A stretch of 64,000 bases of DNA from Tubiluchus corallicola. Taxonomy: Eukaryota; Priapulida; Priapulimorpha; Priapulimorphida; Tubiluchidae. The notes beneath the pieces are model-generated. The model saw only the letters and a list, made by a program, of their open reading frames with translations. It was not told the DNA's origin and searched no databases. This document shows positions 1-12,406 of this stretch, one piece after another (within the stretch, counting starts at the first letter, position 1; each line of letters opens with the position of its first letter). A program made the position numbers and the translations under genes. Location of the stretch: the NCBI GenBank assembly GCA_030141605.1, contig JAQGDQ010000769.1, positions 1-64,000 on the forward strand, read 5' to 3'.

Positions 1-930
1 GGATCTCCTGATTTTTTTCCGGTTTGACGCTCTTTATGTATAAATTTTTCATTTTCATGAAATCAGGGTGTTTCATTTGTTTAACTACATAGCGTGCATG
101 TCAATTTTTTGCAGTCTGCATTATGATCAAGTAATCTCTTTCACTAAAGACATCAGGCAGAATTTTTCATTCTATAACACTATGCATGCTGTCACATTCC
201 ACTTGGGTGTGGCCAGCAACCAAAAATTTTTGAGAAATGGTCACGTTATATTTTCTTGCTAGAGCAGAGTACGCATTGGCAACACAAGCATTCCTATTTT
301 GGTCACCACATTCATCATTCCAAACCACAATTTATCACAGGATTACTGGATAACATGACCTGTCCAAAATGGGTGTGCTGCAGGTATGCCAATATCTCAC
401 TGCTCAAGTCGCCTTCTGTTTCATATGAGACATAGCAATATCCATCTTTTGACTGTAGATTGAAAAGGGAGTACTTGTGTAATTGAAGTTTGGTTTTATA
501 GAACACCATTGAAACCTTCGTGTTCTGGCCAGTTTCATTCATCTAATTCTAGAGGATTAACATTTTATTGGTAGCACACTGAGTGTTTAACTTGTAGAGG
601 AAATACATGATATAATTAGCCAGACTCTGTAGTTTCATTTCTCTCTAGTGATTCTCAGAGGTGTGCAAAAACTCATGCATTCAAATCCAGAGCCAGAGCT
701 GTACTGAATATTGCACAATGCTATAGTAATGCCATAATAAAATAATGTCAGCAAGCGCCCATCGTGTTTTACTCCTAAATGCAAATGGGCTTTCGGGCTT
801 GCTGGAGTTTATAGGTAATTTTGCAGACGTGGGACGTTCTGTAATTGTAACACAGCAAGATAAGATGACATACTAAAAAGTAAGAAGGCAACAAGACGCA
901 TGCATAATTTTCTACAGTGGTGCAGATCCA
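1..930. other. Non-coding stretch downstream of the DUF268 gene
   Basis: No recognisable gene. Short frames at 68-262 and 315-542 have no motif. A TTTATT at 564-569 reads AATAAA on the minus strand, about 365 bases past the DUF268 stop, and could be its poly(A) signal. Confidence 0.5.
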
Positions 931-933
931 CTT

Positions 934-2043
934 TTAATTATTGATTTTCTGGATAATTCTTAAAATTTCTTCTCTCCGCCCACGGCGCGTATTTTTCACT
1001 ACATCAAAAACGTTCCAGTTTGCTGTAAGATGCATCAGTCTTTCATTTCCATAATATCTACCCGCATTCCAAGCAATATAGTTTTCGCCGTTATGTGTAT
1101 CTACATGCAAAAAGAAAAATCCATCATTTTTAACTAAACACCAAGCCTGCGCCATTGCTTCAAGATCACCACTTGGATTCAAAGCATCTCCATATCGTCC
1201 AAGTCCACTGTGTTCTATTGATGAATAACTAATCCCAAAATCGAACAATGGCTTCCCTTTTTCCAGATATTTTTGTGCCAGCTTTTGAGGTGAAATTGTG
1301 GTAATCCTGGGATGTGTTGACATTGGGTCGTTGTAGTCTACTGTTGTTACATGTGATGCATTGAAGTTCAGCAAAAGAGCTTCAATCCAGGGGTGTATTG
1401 TTCCAATAACAAAACCAACTTTTCTTTCAATTACCTCTTTGTACAAGCTCAATGCTTTTACAACAGTGCCGGTTGCAAAAAGACCATAAGGCGAAATATT
1501 TTTCCCTTCCAAAACTCTATTTTGCAATTTCGAAATAAATGAAGTGTTAAAGAGATTCTTTTTAGATTCAGGTAAGACCTCTGCAAAATACCAATTTCGT
1601 ATTGGCATCTTACCATACATTGTAAATTCACCCAGCAGTTCTGGGGGTGGTTCTCGTGGAGGAGGCCACTCATCTGACGGGGTTTCTAAGAGCAGTCTTT
1701 TCATAGTCGCTTGGCAGTCATAATGTTTATGTAGCACTGGATAGTCTAGACCCACTGTTCGCCGGAAGTGTTCTGTGTTGATATCACAGGGGTCTCCACA
1801 AGGTGGAATATCATCTTTATTTGAATAGTTTAAAGAAAGTCTCTTGAAAGAATATTCCGTAACAGTTTCCTCTTCATTAACAGTAGTAATGTACATCATC
1901 TTGTATGTTCCCATAATAGTGCAAAACACAAAGATTGGGGCAAACAAAAGATTTCTTGTTCCTCTCCAGTAACACCTGCAACACAAAGCATAAAGATGAC
2001 GTATGGATAAATAAAACATATGTTCACTGTTCAGTTTTCTCAC
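934..2043 (-). CDS. DUF268 family protein, membrane-anchored, methyltransferase-like
   Basis: A 369-residue open frame. A hydrophobic segment at about residues 31-49 with a short basic N-terminal side predicts a type II membrane protein with a lumenal C-terminal domain, and sequons near residues 72, 166, 182 and 228 fit a secretory location. The family signature is at residues 274-297 (SSIEHSGLGRYGDALNP followed by SGDLEAM), typical of DUF268, a family known from nematodes, other invertebrates and some bacteria and plants. Upstream, VIGTIHPWIEA (212-222) and TTVDYN (233-238) resemble the glycine loop and acidic loop of SAM-dependent methyltransferases. The reaction is unproven. The neighbouring glycosyltransferases and sulfotransferases suggest a glycan substrate. 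The start is the first Met of the frame. A splice-acceptor-like pyrimidine tract ending in TTGCAG lies at about codons 20-23, so the first 22 residues could be intron with a missing upstream exon. Confidence 0.85.
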   Translation of the reverse strand: MRKLNSEHMFYLSIRHLYALCCRCYWRGTRNLLFAPIFVFCTIMGTYKMMYITTVNEEETVTEYSFKRLSLNYSNKDDIPPCGDPCDINTEHFRRTVGLDYPVLHKHYDCQATMKRLLLETPSDEWPPPREPPPELLGEFTMYGKMPIRNWYFAEVLPESKKNLFNTSFISKLQNRVLEGKNISPYGLFATGTVVKALSLYKEVIERKVGFVIGTIHPWIEALLLNFNASHVTTVDYNDPMSTHPRITTISPQKLAQKYLEKGKPLFDFGISYSSIEHSGLGRYGDALNPSGDLEAMAQAWCLVKNDGFFFLHVDTHNGENYIAWNAGRYYGNERLMHLTANWNVFDVVKNTRRGRREEILRIIQKINN

Positions 2044-3169
2044 AATCTGAATAACCTGCCTTTCAACAATTTTTGTAATGCTCTTTCGTTATTTCTGGGA
2101 GGTCAGGCTTGCCCTAAGTGCATTAATATTAAATTAGGCACACCCCTAATTGACTGACCTCTGTTTGACCTAGGAAATCGTTCCTCATCTCCTTGACTAA
2201 TTAGCGAGAGCTAACTTGTTAACATGCATATTAATTAACTTTCTATTGCTTTAGGAGGGCTTTTATCTATTCCACTATTTTTTCTGTATTTTTTCATGCA
2301 GATTGTTTATGCTGGTTGAGTAAAACGCGTGGTTATACCCGTACTTTTTGTTTTGTTTTGAACCGAGTTAGAAGTTTGTCAGGGTACAGATTGTTTACAA
2401 CTTAACACAAACGTAACCAATTCAAAGCTGTTTCAATATTTCTTTTTTATGTACATTTTCATGTTTTACAAGCAAATGTTTTTGCAGTTTAGTCAGTTCT
2501 TGAGCGACCACGCGCTCATTTCCTGGCAATGTTTCCTTATATTTTCGCCCATAGAGTTGAACTAATTTTATTGTTGTACGATTTTAGGGTGTGTTTGCTG
2601 TTATCTATACATACAGTAATAGATTTAGTTCCGTTTCCTGTCTGACAATTTGACATTATTTCATCTGTCAGACTAGTTGCCAAAGCGCGTTTTATACTAA
2701 TAAATATTTTCTTACAGGCGTAAGTTTCTACACGCTGTACTGTGACTTAACAAGCTGTTATTTACATTGTCCCCTCATAAAAGATTTGCAATTTTCAGTG
2801 TTAAAAATTATTTTGCAGCAGTTAAATTTTTGATATTTACATTACATATTTCAGTTCTGTTTGCTTTTTGATGCTTGTGTTTTTATTACTCATTTAAGTA
2901 GATTTCTTATATAACGCCTGAGACACTTCAAACCAAAGCTGAGATGCGTATAAACGAGAAGAATGCACAATTGGGTTAACAGCCCGAGGGAGTGGGAGCT
3001 TGGATTGCAGAGAGTGCGGTGTTGCCGAATAAACTGCGAGGCGATCTTCAAAGAAGACAGTATCTTTAGCTCAGCGTAGTAAGAATTCTACGTAGTTTGT
3101 GATATAACAAACCTCTGATGCTGAGAGTCTCGTTCAGGAGTTGGGATCTGGCCAATTACGATTGTTAGG
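2044..3169. other. AT-rich intergenic DNA upstream of the DUF268 gene
   Basis: No open frame of note and no recognised repeat. It would hold the promoter of the minus-strand DUF268 gene, but no distinct promoter motif could be assigned. Confidence 0.4.
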
Positions 3170-3690
3170 TTGGCCAGGCCACAAGTTAAGTGGTTTTACT
3201 GTTATTCTCTGTTTGTGTTACTACTGATATTGCGTGTAATAACTTACTAACTTTGGCACCATAAGTGCAAACATTGCAACTTGTAACGTATTTGATGATC
3301 AGGATTTCTTCGGAATTAACTGCTTAATTGTGAGCGCCCACCAGCGCGTAAGTAAAGCTTTGTAAAGTATTATATAACACTGATCTAAATTGTAAACTTG
3401 GTTATAATAAAACTTTCATCATTTAAATTAAATATCGAGTTGTTTAATGTTCAAAGAGTTACTGAAGACTCACAATCATCAAGACACTAAATCCTTGAAC
3501 GAACTTGGTATATTCACACTGAAAGGTTTATTGCAGGAGCCAGCTTGATAACTCGAGAGACAATGATCTATACTCACAACGCAATATCTCGTGGTTTCAG
3601 TTGTGTGGGAAATTATCATAGCCCTATCAACTGAACCTAAGCTCTCGGAGTTGGGCAATTGATCTGATGCAAAATCAATTGTCTTTAAGC
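3170..3690 (+). repeat. Left arm of a diverged inverted repeat pair
   Basis: This segment matches the reverse complement of about 5350-5880. Shared blocks in order are GCACCATAAGTGCA, a CCCACCAGCG block, AACACTAAATCCT (here GACACTAAATCCT), a GATAACTCGAGAG-like block, CTCACAACGCAA and AAGCTCTCGGAGT. Similarity is patchy with indels, roughly 70-75% by eye. It is probably the terminal part of an old transposable element whose class I cannot name. Confidence 0.6.
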
Positions 3691-5349
3691 ATTCAAGAGT
3701 GTGAATGAGTCATTCGATTAATTGAATAATTAATCAAGGTTGTTTGTGGAAAAAGACAAGCGACAGTTGTGAACCAAAAATTTTACAACACTTTTACTTA
3801 CATCAAAAACATGTTATTTTAGTGTCTTCCACCTAATTCTAACATAAACACGAAAACTGGAAAAGTTAAATAAAACCAAATAAATTAGCCCAGCTGAACT
3901 ATTTAACTATACTACTGTAAGTTCAGACAGTCAAACTCAAGCAAGAAAATCCTATTTTTTAATTTGCAGTCTCTGAAATATGTTGTGGCAGTACGTTAAG
4001 TCCTGATTTAGCACGACACATTTTACAAGAAGTTTCTCTTTGAGCAGACAGCACGATTTTCATTAATTTATAATGGGTTGAGCTGTTCATGCGGCATCCC
4101 GGTGCTCTGAGCCAATGGTGACACTTTTCACTTTTCTATGTCTTTTTTGGGTTGGGGATACTTATTAGTCGAACTCCTCCTAATCTTTCTGGATAGCGAA
4201 CATCCACATTACAAGTGCCCCAAGCACAACTCTTCACCATTCTTCACTACTATTAACGAATTTTAGCTGCACAAGTTTTTTTATGGCAAGAAAAAAGCAA
4301 AAATAATCACGAACACACGCTTAGCTGTATATTTCGTAAGTGCTTTAAGTGCAAATGTGAGTAAAGCCTCCCAGGCACCAACAATCGAAGAACAGCGCTA
4401 AATAGAAGAACCTCATTGGTCATTGCGAGATGGACAATCGCTGGTTGATTGACGTTCTGCGATCTATGTATTTTGGTTCTTCCAGACACTGGATAGTGGG
4501 GGAAATAAGTTAACAGTTATGGATGTACGTTGCCACCACGGAAACAATAGACAAGGAGGGTTCTAAAGTCTACACTCCAGGCTAATTGAGAACTGCGTCC
4601 TAGACTACGACTTCGTATATGGTAAGTCTGTGAGGAAAGCGGTGAGGAAGCATGGGGGCGTTCTTGTTACTAAGTGCAGGTAACCCGGCAGTTTCATCCG
4701 TAAAGCCTAAAGCGAAGGTTAAAGTTAACACACCACAAGTTGTTACAAGGAAATGTATTTCTGTTTCAGTAATGTATGTGTTTCAGTAACGCTAATGATC
4801 ATTTTTTTCGACCAATATCCGATTGCTAAGGCGATTTCAGATAGAACCGTCAGATAATCTAGCCGCTGCTTCGGTTCCGTCGTTTGTCTACTGTTTGCAC
4901 ATCTAGTTTCTACAAATCCACCAGGAGTAGTGCATACTGCATATCGAATAAACATCATCGTGGTACCTGTCCTGAGTAGTTACCATATGGTCCATTGCAT
5001 ATGACCCCTATGTATAACAGGTCAGAGAAAGTTATGATGTAGACCACGCAAATAGGGAAGTATGAAGTTTGTCGTGGTTGGTTTCTTTTCATATCACTAC
5101 TTGGTTTTATTTTAGGCGAAACCATTCCCATTTTGATGAAGAGAGGCCACTGTACACTATGCTTTGCAAAACTTGTCTGCTGTGTTTGGAACCTGGGTTG
5201 TCTAGTGATGGGGGGTTATATCACGACCCTTTTTCTCGATAGATTGATCGTATAGTTTTATCTAGCCGTATCGAGTGATCATGAATTGAATCTATAGATT
5301 GTATAGATTTTATTTTGATTAATTTAGATTTTATAGATTTGCTTCCCGT
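3691..5349. other. Spacer between diverged inverted repeat arms
   Basis: No coding region is recognised. If the arms are transposon ends this would be the internal part of a non-autonomous or decayed element. Short frames at 4307-4489 and 4743-4958 show no motif. Confidence 0.4.
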
Positions 5350-5880
5350 TCGCTATAAGGTGATTCTGTCACCTGACTCCGAGAGCTTTAGTTAAGTCTA
5401 TCAGGCAATGATACTGTCCTTCAAGACTGTCACTTTGACCTTGCGTTGTGAGTGGAGGTCTTCTTCCCTCAAGTTATCGAGCGTAGCTCCCGCAATTGAG
5501 CTTTCGTTAGTACAATGCGAATCTCTCAAGTTCGTATCTAGGATTTAGTGTTGCTTTACTTTGAACGCTCTTAATCATACAAGAACTCGTTATCTAAATT
5601 ACCACAGTGAATTGAATTTATTTAATTACAGATACACGTTATCTACTCTGGTTTACTTTACAAGATTTGTCCTTATACGCTGGTGGGTGCTTACAATTAG
5701 TGTATAGCTCCAGAGAAGATACTCATTCACTTTAATTGACAACGATTCAGCATGCTGCACTTATGGTGCTTAATACAATGTGAAACTACAGTTATGCAGA
5801 GTTACTCTCAGATACAAATATGTTAAGTACACTTAACTTGCGGATGTACCCTTACACTTGGTCAACTCCAGATAGCTTAA
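5350..5880 (-). repeat. Right arm of a diverged inverted repeat pair
   Basis: Reverse-complement partner of 3170-3690; the AGCACCATAAGTGCA block of the reverse complement lies near 5756-5770 and the CTCTCGGAGT block near 5375-5390. See the left arm for the shared blocks. Confidence 0.6.
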
Positions 5881-7333
5881 AGAGACTTTCGTTGATCCAG
5901 TGCCCAGTCTATGGCTGAGAACGCAGACTCCTCTACGCTGGTGTCAAACGATGTTCCTCTCTTCTAGAAGGCTGTCTTGGACACACTACAGTGGCAATCT
6001 CTGTCAGACTCTCTCACGTCACTCCTTGTGCATGTCTGCTCCTCGTGCATGTGTGTGTGCGCAACTCACGTCACCCCTCGTGTGTGTGTGTCGCTCTAGT
6101 CTAAAACTAGAGTTTATATCTCGGAGAGCTGACCTTGCAAAAGATTGCACCATATGGCAACATCCAACGACACTTGTGGCAGATGGTACCACCCGTCATG
6201 AGATTTCTGATTTTACAATCAGCAAGGTGTTCCCTTGAATTCTTTCGCTCTTTGAGATCTTCCTACAGTCGTCGGCAAATCTTCAGATTTCTCTCTCTAA
6301 TGTCGCTGATAGAGACCTTGGCTGCTATTATAAAGTCACTTCTACGCCATCTAAATCGCTATAGAACCTCTCTTAATTAACTTTAACTCTGCATGTAGCT
6401 ATTCAAGACAATAGTGTCTCTCTTAGAGAAGACACCTGTATTCCTACAATTTCCTATACAAGACACCTGCATTTCTCTAACATGTGCAATAATTTGTGCC
6501 GCATTAAATCCGTACTTATCAGCTGGATGAGTTTCTGTCAACCGTATAAATTTATCTTATGAAAATCAGGGAGGCGTGAGATTTATCAACTGAATCTAAT
6601 TCAGCTGATAACTCCATTAATTTTACTACCAAAATACCGATTTATAAACTTATTCACAACAGTTATATACTCTTCATGATGGCTCAAATTATATGGTAGC
6701 AGATACACTACGCAACATAGCTGAGTTGACATAGCCATAAGAGATGCATGTTTAGACTAAACTTTCTTCATAAAAATAGAATAGAATTGAAGCTGAATGG
6801 TATGGGTGTGTTGAATCTGATCAGTTGAATTTCTCTGCGCCAGGCACTTTTACAGTAGTACTGTGATTTGTTTTGGTGCAAAAAAAGCAGCTGTTGCTCG
6901 CTTTTTCTTGAAAAAAAATCATTTTTAATTTGTGTAAAGTAACCAAAGGTGTCTTATGTATAATTTAATATAAATGTCTATTATGTGGGAAGCGAAATAG
7001 TATGTCAAACATAATGTAATCGCTGTTTAATTAGACCAACTTTTCAGGAACCTATTTTAAAGAAAGCAAAACTATATACGGTCCTGAAGTTAAACAAAGT
7101 TACATGACAGCCGTTTTTCTTTCATTTTGCCCATAATTGCATCGTTAGGCGCCAAGCTCATTAACTTTTTCTGAAGACACAACACCAAGTTACGGGTATT
7201 TTAACAAAATCTTAAACATAGAGGAAGGTGGGGTAAAGGCGGACAGTGAGTAATGGCGGGCAGGGGATAGTCTCTGCTAATTGTCAATGTTATGTGCACA
7301 AGTTTTGGCATGCAAACGAAAAAAGTACAAGGC
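5881..7333. other. Intergenic DNA with no recognised gene
   Basis: The 112-residue frame at 5900-6238 has no domain, lies in repeat-like sequence and includes TG-rich simple sequence, so I do not call it a gene. Confidence 0.4.
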
Positions 7334-7337
7334 TTAA

Positions 7338-8020
7338 CACTAGAAGGACCGGAAAAGTTCGCTGCCCAAAAGGTACTTTACTGCCAGTCAAATTTGTTTG
7401 AAATTCAATGATAAATCAGAAAATTAATTGAATCCATATAATATTGAAGCAATTTATATAGTACAAGTGTAATGACTCTCTTATAGTGGCGTTCACATTT
7501 ACTAATGTGAAGTCAGCGCACTGTGATGTAAATACTTTGTGATGTTATGGACCAGACGGTATAGTCTGTGTAGTGGTAACGCGTCTGAAATGTCGTGAGA
7601 TCGATATTCGGTAGGATATTACAAAAGGCTTTTTAATGGCACCTGCTTTTGCCCTGCGTGGTATTTAGGACAAAAGTGGAGTAATAATAAATCTCTGTTA
7701 TGTAGCTGTAGAATAGTTATTTGCAGTATGCAAAAAGATCTTTGAGCTTACGTTAACTATTCATCTAAACGGCCTACTTTATAAGATCATAATTTGCAAG
7801 GTGCAGTATATATTGGCGTTATTTGACTCGGATCGTCCTTCTAGGAAGTAGCTTATTTTTATCAATGTCAAAGTTACATCACAATCCTAAATTCACTGCA
7901 AATCTAGTTAGCACGAATATAGGAAAAGTAATAAAAAGTGGGAATTATCCTACAGAAATTAGAGAAATATAGACAAAAAAAATAAAAATACACCAGTTGA
8001 GGCACCAGGTCCTTCTAGTG
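7338..8020. mobile_element. piggyBac-like MITE with TTAA target duplications
   Basis: A 683-base element bounded by perfect 13-base terminal inverted repeats: CACTAGAAGGACC at 7338-7350 and GGTCCTTCTAGTG at 8008-8020. Each end abuts TTAA (7334-7337 and 8021-8024), the hallmark target duplication of piggyBac-superfamily insertion. There is no transposase frame, so it is non-autonomous. GTCCTTCTAG also occurs internally at 7835-7844, like a subterminal repeat. A weak tRNA-like stretch (GTAGTGGTAACGCGTCTG) lies near 7570-7590. Confidence 0.85.
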
Positions 8021-8024
8021 TTAA

Positions 8025-9980
8025 GTATAGTAAGTTTAAAGTTTGAGGTTTTTGTGGTAATGCTTATATAGATAACAAACTTTTTAATCTAATAATAAAC
8101 TAATAATCTAATTAGAAAGCCTGTAATGCCTGTTAAACAGTTACTCTTTCTGAATTTCTATTGCTCGAATATGCTCAAACATAACTTGTTTGAGAAATCT
8201 CAGAAAAATTAAATTCTAATATAGGCCTTTTGTCATCCGCCTATGACGAGTAACAGCACCTTTCTAGAATCGCACAGGCGTGTGAGTAAAATAAGCAATC
8301 TCATTTTATTGTAATACTTAATGTGCCTACCATTGGCTTGGGGCAACTTGCAAAGACAGAAGTAATTTAAAATAAGTAAATTTATTATTTTGAAGTTTTC
8401 AGAGGTTAGATATATAGCTGGAAATAATTCCTTGAAACCATATTATCTTACGCAGCAAATCTGCATTTTAATGTACGTAGACACATATGTATCATTAAAA
8501 TGTGAATTACAGTTGTTAACTAGGATCAATATAGAATGTAAATGCCCATTGTAAAGTCTTATCTTTCTACTTTCATGCTGTAGTATCTTACTATTAATTT
8601 CTATGTGAACATGTACGCATAATGAGTGCTGTGGTTCGCTTGTAATGAACTGAAGTTAAGTTTTGAATTGAAAAATTTTGAACAGAAATTATTTAAAATA
8701 TTATACTAATAATTATAGTGTTTCCTACATAATGTTCAATTAATTTATGATTTGTGAAAAAACTCATATAATTCGTAATAACGTTTAAACGTATACATAC
8801 ACACACACACACACACATATATAAATATATATATATATAGGCTTCAAATTCTATATTTAAATTTTAAACTGTTCTGCACCTCGCCGCTTATTGCCGGTCG
8901 CGTAGATTGCAAAACTAAACGAAAAATAACGTTCGATCAACATGCAGATACTATGTATTGACTTTTCGTTTGATGGTATGATTACGTTAATTAATAATAA
9001 TAATTAAGTGATTTCACTACCTGCCCAATCGTCTAAGCATTCTCATTTTGGCTTCAGTCCACTTCAATATCTTGTACAATCAGTTGTGTAACCAAATCAT
9101 GTCATATTTCATGAGTTTATTACTAACTATAGTTTTGAATTCAAGTCCATCGATGCAAGTTTTCTGCAAACTTGAGTTTAAAAATTATTGACAGATCTCA
9201 GCAACGCGGAGTGTGCAGAGCGCTTTCGAGTGTCGAGTGTTTTATTATCACTACTGTAACAAACTTTTATTAAACGAGACTCACTATGTGCAAGCTGGGA
9301 CCGAATACACTAAAATTCTTACGAACGATTTTCTTGGTAAGTTTGTGCGTACGAACTTTTTGGCGCTACGCACGGATTCAATCTTCGTAAAAATCTTCTT
9401 AATTTCTTTGTGACTTCACGCAAGGATTAAAGCTTACATAAGTGTAATTTAGGACGTCATCGCTGCTTAAATAGCTATGGCTGGTGTTTTCGAAGAATCT
9501 AAAAGGCTTGTTTTTGAATCACAAAAACTTTTATTATAAACAACATTGCAGAAAAGCTAAAAAGACCTGGCGATTTTTTCGCTTCCACAATGTAGACTAA
9601 ATACGTGTTCCATTCCAATTGGCTGACGTACTAAATGTATATAACAAAACCAAACAATCCTAAAAAAGTACCGCCTTAGATTTATGGGCAAGTAGAGAAA
9701 AATTTTCCGAATATTTCCCCCTCTTTGATAAGTTTTAGCAAAACATATCAAAAAAATCTAATAATCTAGAGAAAATTAACAATGTTAGAAGTTTTACTAA
9801 ACCGTTACTTTTCCGTCGTTCAATAGACATAGCAGTGAAAGCTATATTTTGAGATTTGGCAATTAAAAGTTGTTCTAACATTTATGAATTAAAATATTGA
9901 AGTCTGTTCTAGGTCGTTTACGTTTAGCTACCATAAACAAAATTGTTGCAAATTTAGCAACCAAATAGCTGAATAAAAAA
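8025..9980. other. AT-rich intergenic DNA
   Basis: No gene recognised. Contains the CA/TA microsatellite at 8794-8839. Short frames at 9213-9413 and 9557-9751 show no motif. Confidence 0.4.
8794..8839. repeat. (CA)n/(TA)n microsatellite
   Basis: An ACACAC run of about 20 bases is followed by an interrupted TATATA run; visible directly. Confidence 0.9.
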
Positions 9981-9983
9981 ATT

Positions 9984-12130
9984 TTACGAAAACAAATTAA
10001 AAATCACAGTGATAATTCTTCCTTTCCATAGTCCAAGATTCTGCAGCGTTTGTAGAAACTTCACTTTTGATTGTCGGTTATTCCCCCTCAGAGAACTCCA
10101 GAGTTTGGTGATTGGTCGTGTAAGTTCACTATTGCGACCCAAAGGCCACTGTCCTCTAGGTGTATCTGGAGATATCACAAGCACGATGTCGTTTACTTGA
10201 ATGCCTCTCTGCACGCGATTCCATTTACTGCGTCTGTTGAGTCCTGGAAGCCACTCTCGCATCCATCTTTTGCAATAGTGGCGTATTAGTTCCTGGACAC
10301 GCCTCCAACGCTTTCTAGGATGAAAGTCTGTATTATCTGCTGATTCGGGCGCGAATTGTCCACCAACTTGCCCGTCAAGGGAATGTCATCTTTCTTCCTT
10401 TTGAATCTTCTCTTCGTCAAATTTTTGATATTGCGCGATAGGCTTTACCAGGATGATGACAAATTATTAAATTTTAGGCAGAATAATACGATGGGGTGCA
10501 TCATACGATAAGTATTCTGCATGAATGAGACGCCCTTCGCTGCAAATAATCCATTACCCTATTTGCCTTGTTGTAGCTCAATGTCAACTCAACTGTGGTA
10601 TCCTTCCATGGTAGCCAGACCTCATAATGTCAATCAGTCATTTTTGTGGGTTCCTGTACTCTTGATAAAGCGTTCTCTGCATCAGTATCCAGAATGCGAT
10701 AACTTGGCGTCGTGCCAATTAAACAAATTTATATATATATATTTCTCGAAGTTAAATTTAGTTTAGTGTGTTTAGTGTATAAAATCGCCCCTAAATTCTC
10801 TTGCATTTCTTCTAAATAATGAAGTTTCCTTTAAATACAGTCTTATAATAGAGCCTTGAATGTTAACTAAATTTGCCTTTAGAATAGGTCTGTATGTAGG
10901 CCATAAAAATATGCATTGCATGAAACAATAGTTTATATAAGGCCGCTCTACATGAGCAACGAGGACGACTCTCTTAGCTTACACCTGGTTATTAAGTCCC
11001 TCTATATAGGCCTATAGTGCTAAATTATAATTAAAGCTATTTTGCACCTAAATTGATTTTATATTGTGCCTTATAAGGTGGTTCTTGTGATTTGGTGCAT
11101 TGTGCTACTTCTTATGATAATTATGCTATCCAAATAATTGGTAATATGTAAGTAAACGTTTATGAAACTAACACCTTTGACTCGCGAAATTTGTAATGTC
11201 AGAACCAAACTTCAGGTCCTGAAAGTTCTTGTCAGTGCATTGAAAGTTACTGAAATGAAGTAATTATTTATTTTGTTGTGGCCATTTTAAACAAATCTTG
11301 TCTGTTTTTTATTGTTGGCTTGTGAACTTTTAAAATAGGAAGTGCGAATAACTAAAGAATATAGTTAAACGTTCAAAGACGTGAGACACAAGAAATACAT
11401 AACCAGGTTTACTTCAAAAATGGCTAATCGTATTCCCTATCTCAACAGAAATCATAAACATATTTCTGACAGGTTCAGTCCTGTTACAATTAAATTACCA
11501 GGTTAAACTACCATAGGTTTCTCACTTGAGCTTTGTTAATCGAAAAATCCCATACATAAAAAGAAATTTTCGATACCAACTGTACCAATCTACCATAATT
11601 GTTGCAGAATCTCGTTCATCCGAGTGGAGTAAATCTAGCTATTGGCTCCCCTGGCTTTCCACGAACATCTCTGTACGAATAATGTAAATCGCCATAATCG
11701 CTGCCAATCAACATGTCTACGATGAGGCGACGTCCTAGTTTTCGAAATTCAATAGCTTTCAAATGGTCCCACTTGTGACTGCATTCATTTCAGTTTATTA
11801 CATTCAAATTTCCGGGGACCCTTGCAGCCGTTAATGCGCTGAATTTCATGTCCAGCTGGCCTTTGACACTCTGTAGATTAAATGTTACAGGTCTTGTTTC
11901 GAAAACTTTTGTTTGCCCATTTAAAACACTGATGTTAATCAGCTGAGTCTCACCCTGAAGTCCTAACTCTGCTGCTACATCCGAGATGATGTATGATCTT
12001 GTGCTGGCATCATCTAATTTCTATTTTTGACGATTATTGGTATAGTTCGCAACTTAATTTCTTCAACAATCTTTGGATTTCCGGATGACATTGTCATAGC
12101 CGAATTTTGCCTCTCAAGTGGCATGGTCGA
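9984..12130 (-). mobile_element. BEL/Pao retroelement remnant (protease-region and pol C-terminal fragments)
   Basis: Two minus-strand coding remnants in the correct order for BEL/Pao. At about 11600-12110 the translation resembles the DUF1758 aspartic-protease-like region and contains LIGSDYGDLHYSYRDVRGKP, interrupted by stops and frameshifts. At 9984-10310 a frame containing REWLPGLNRRSKW, VNDIVLVISPDTPRGQWPLGR and RPITKL matches the C-terminal DUF5641 domain that follows the integrase. Only about 1.3 kb separates them and no reverse transcriptase, RNase H or integrase core is visible, so the middle is deleted. Long terminal repeats were not identified. The element is dead. Confidence 0.8.
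10770..11590. other. Unassigned interior of the BEL/Pao remnant
   Basis: No recognisable coding sequence on either strand. It is either decayed element interior or DNA inserted after its deletion. Confidence 0.35.
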
Positions 12131-12406
12131 TGTGCTACTGCGATGCGATGAATCATCTTCAGCTCAAGATTTCATTGATTGAGATGTAGAATGTGACATA
12201 ATCACAGCACGGACAATGAACACGTTTAACATGTAGCAGCATACTAACATGGCAAACTAAACGTGCACGGAGATTAAAGTGCATTTTAATTAAATGGATG
12301 AGCATATAAATGTGTAACGATAACGTGAAGTGAGTTTTGGCAGTGAAATTTGTGATGATTAGCAGCAAGAGAAGTAAGTTATTGTTTACTCTTTCCGAAC
12401 ATTATT

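Noticed and set aside
5900-6238. 112-codon frame as a gene
   Set aside because: No domain, repetitive TG-rich part, adjacent to old repeat sequence.
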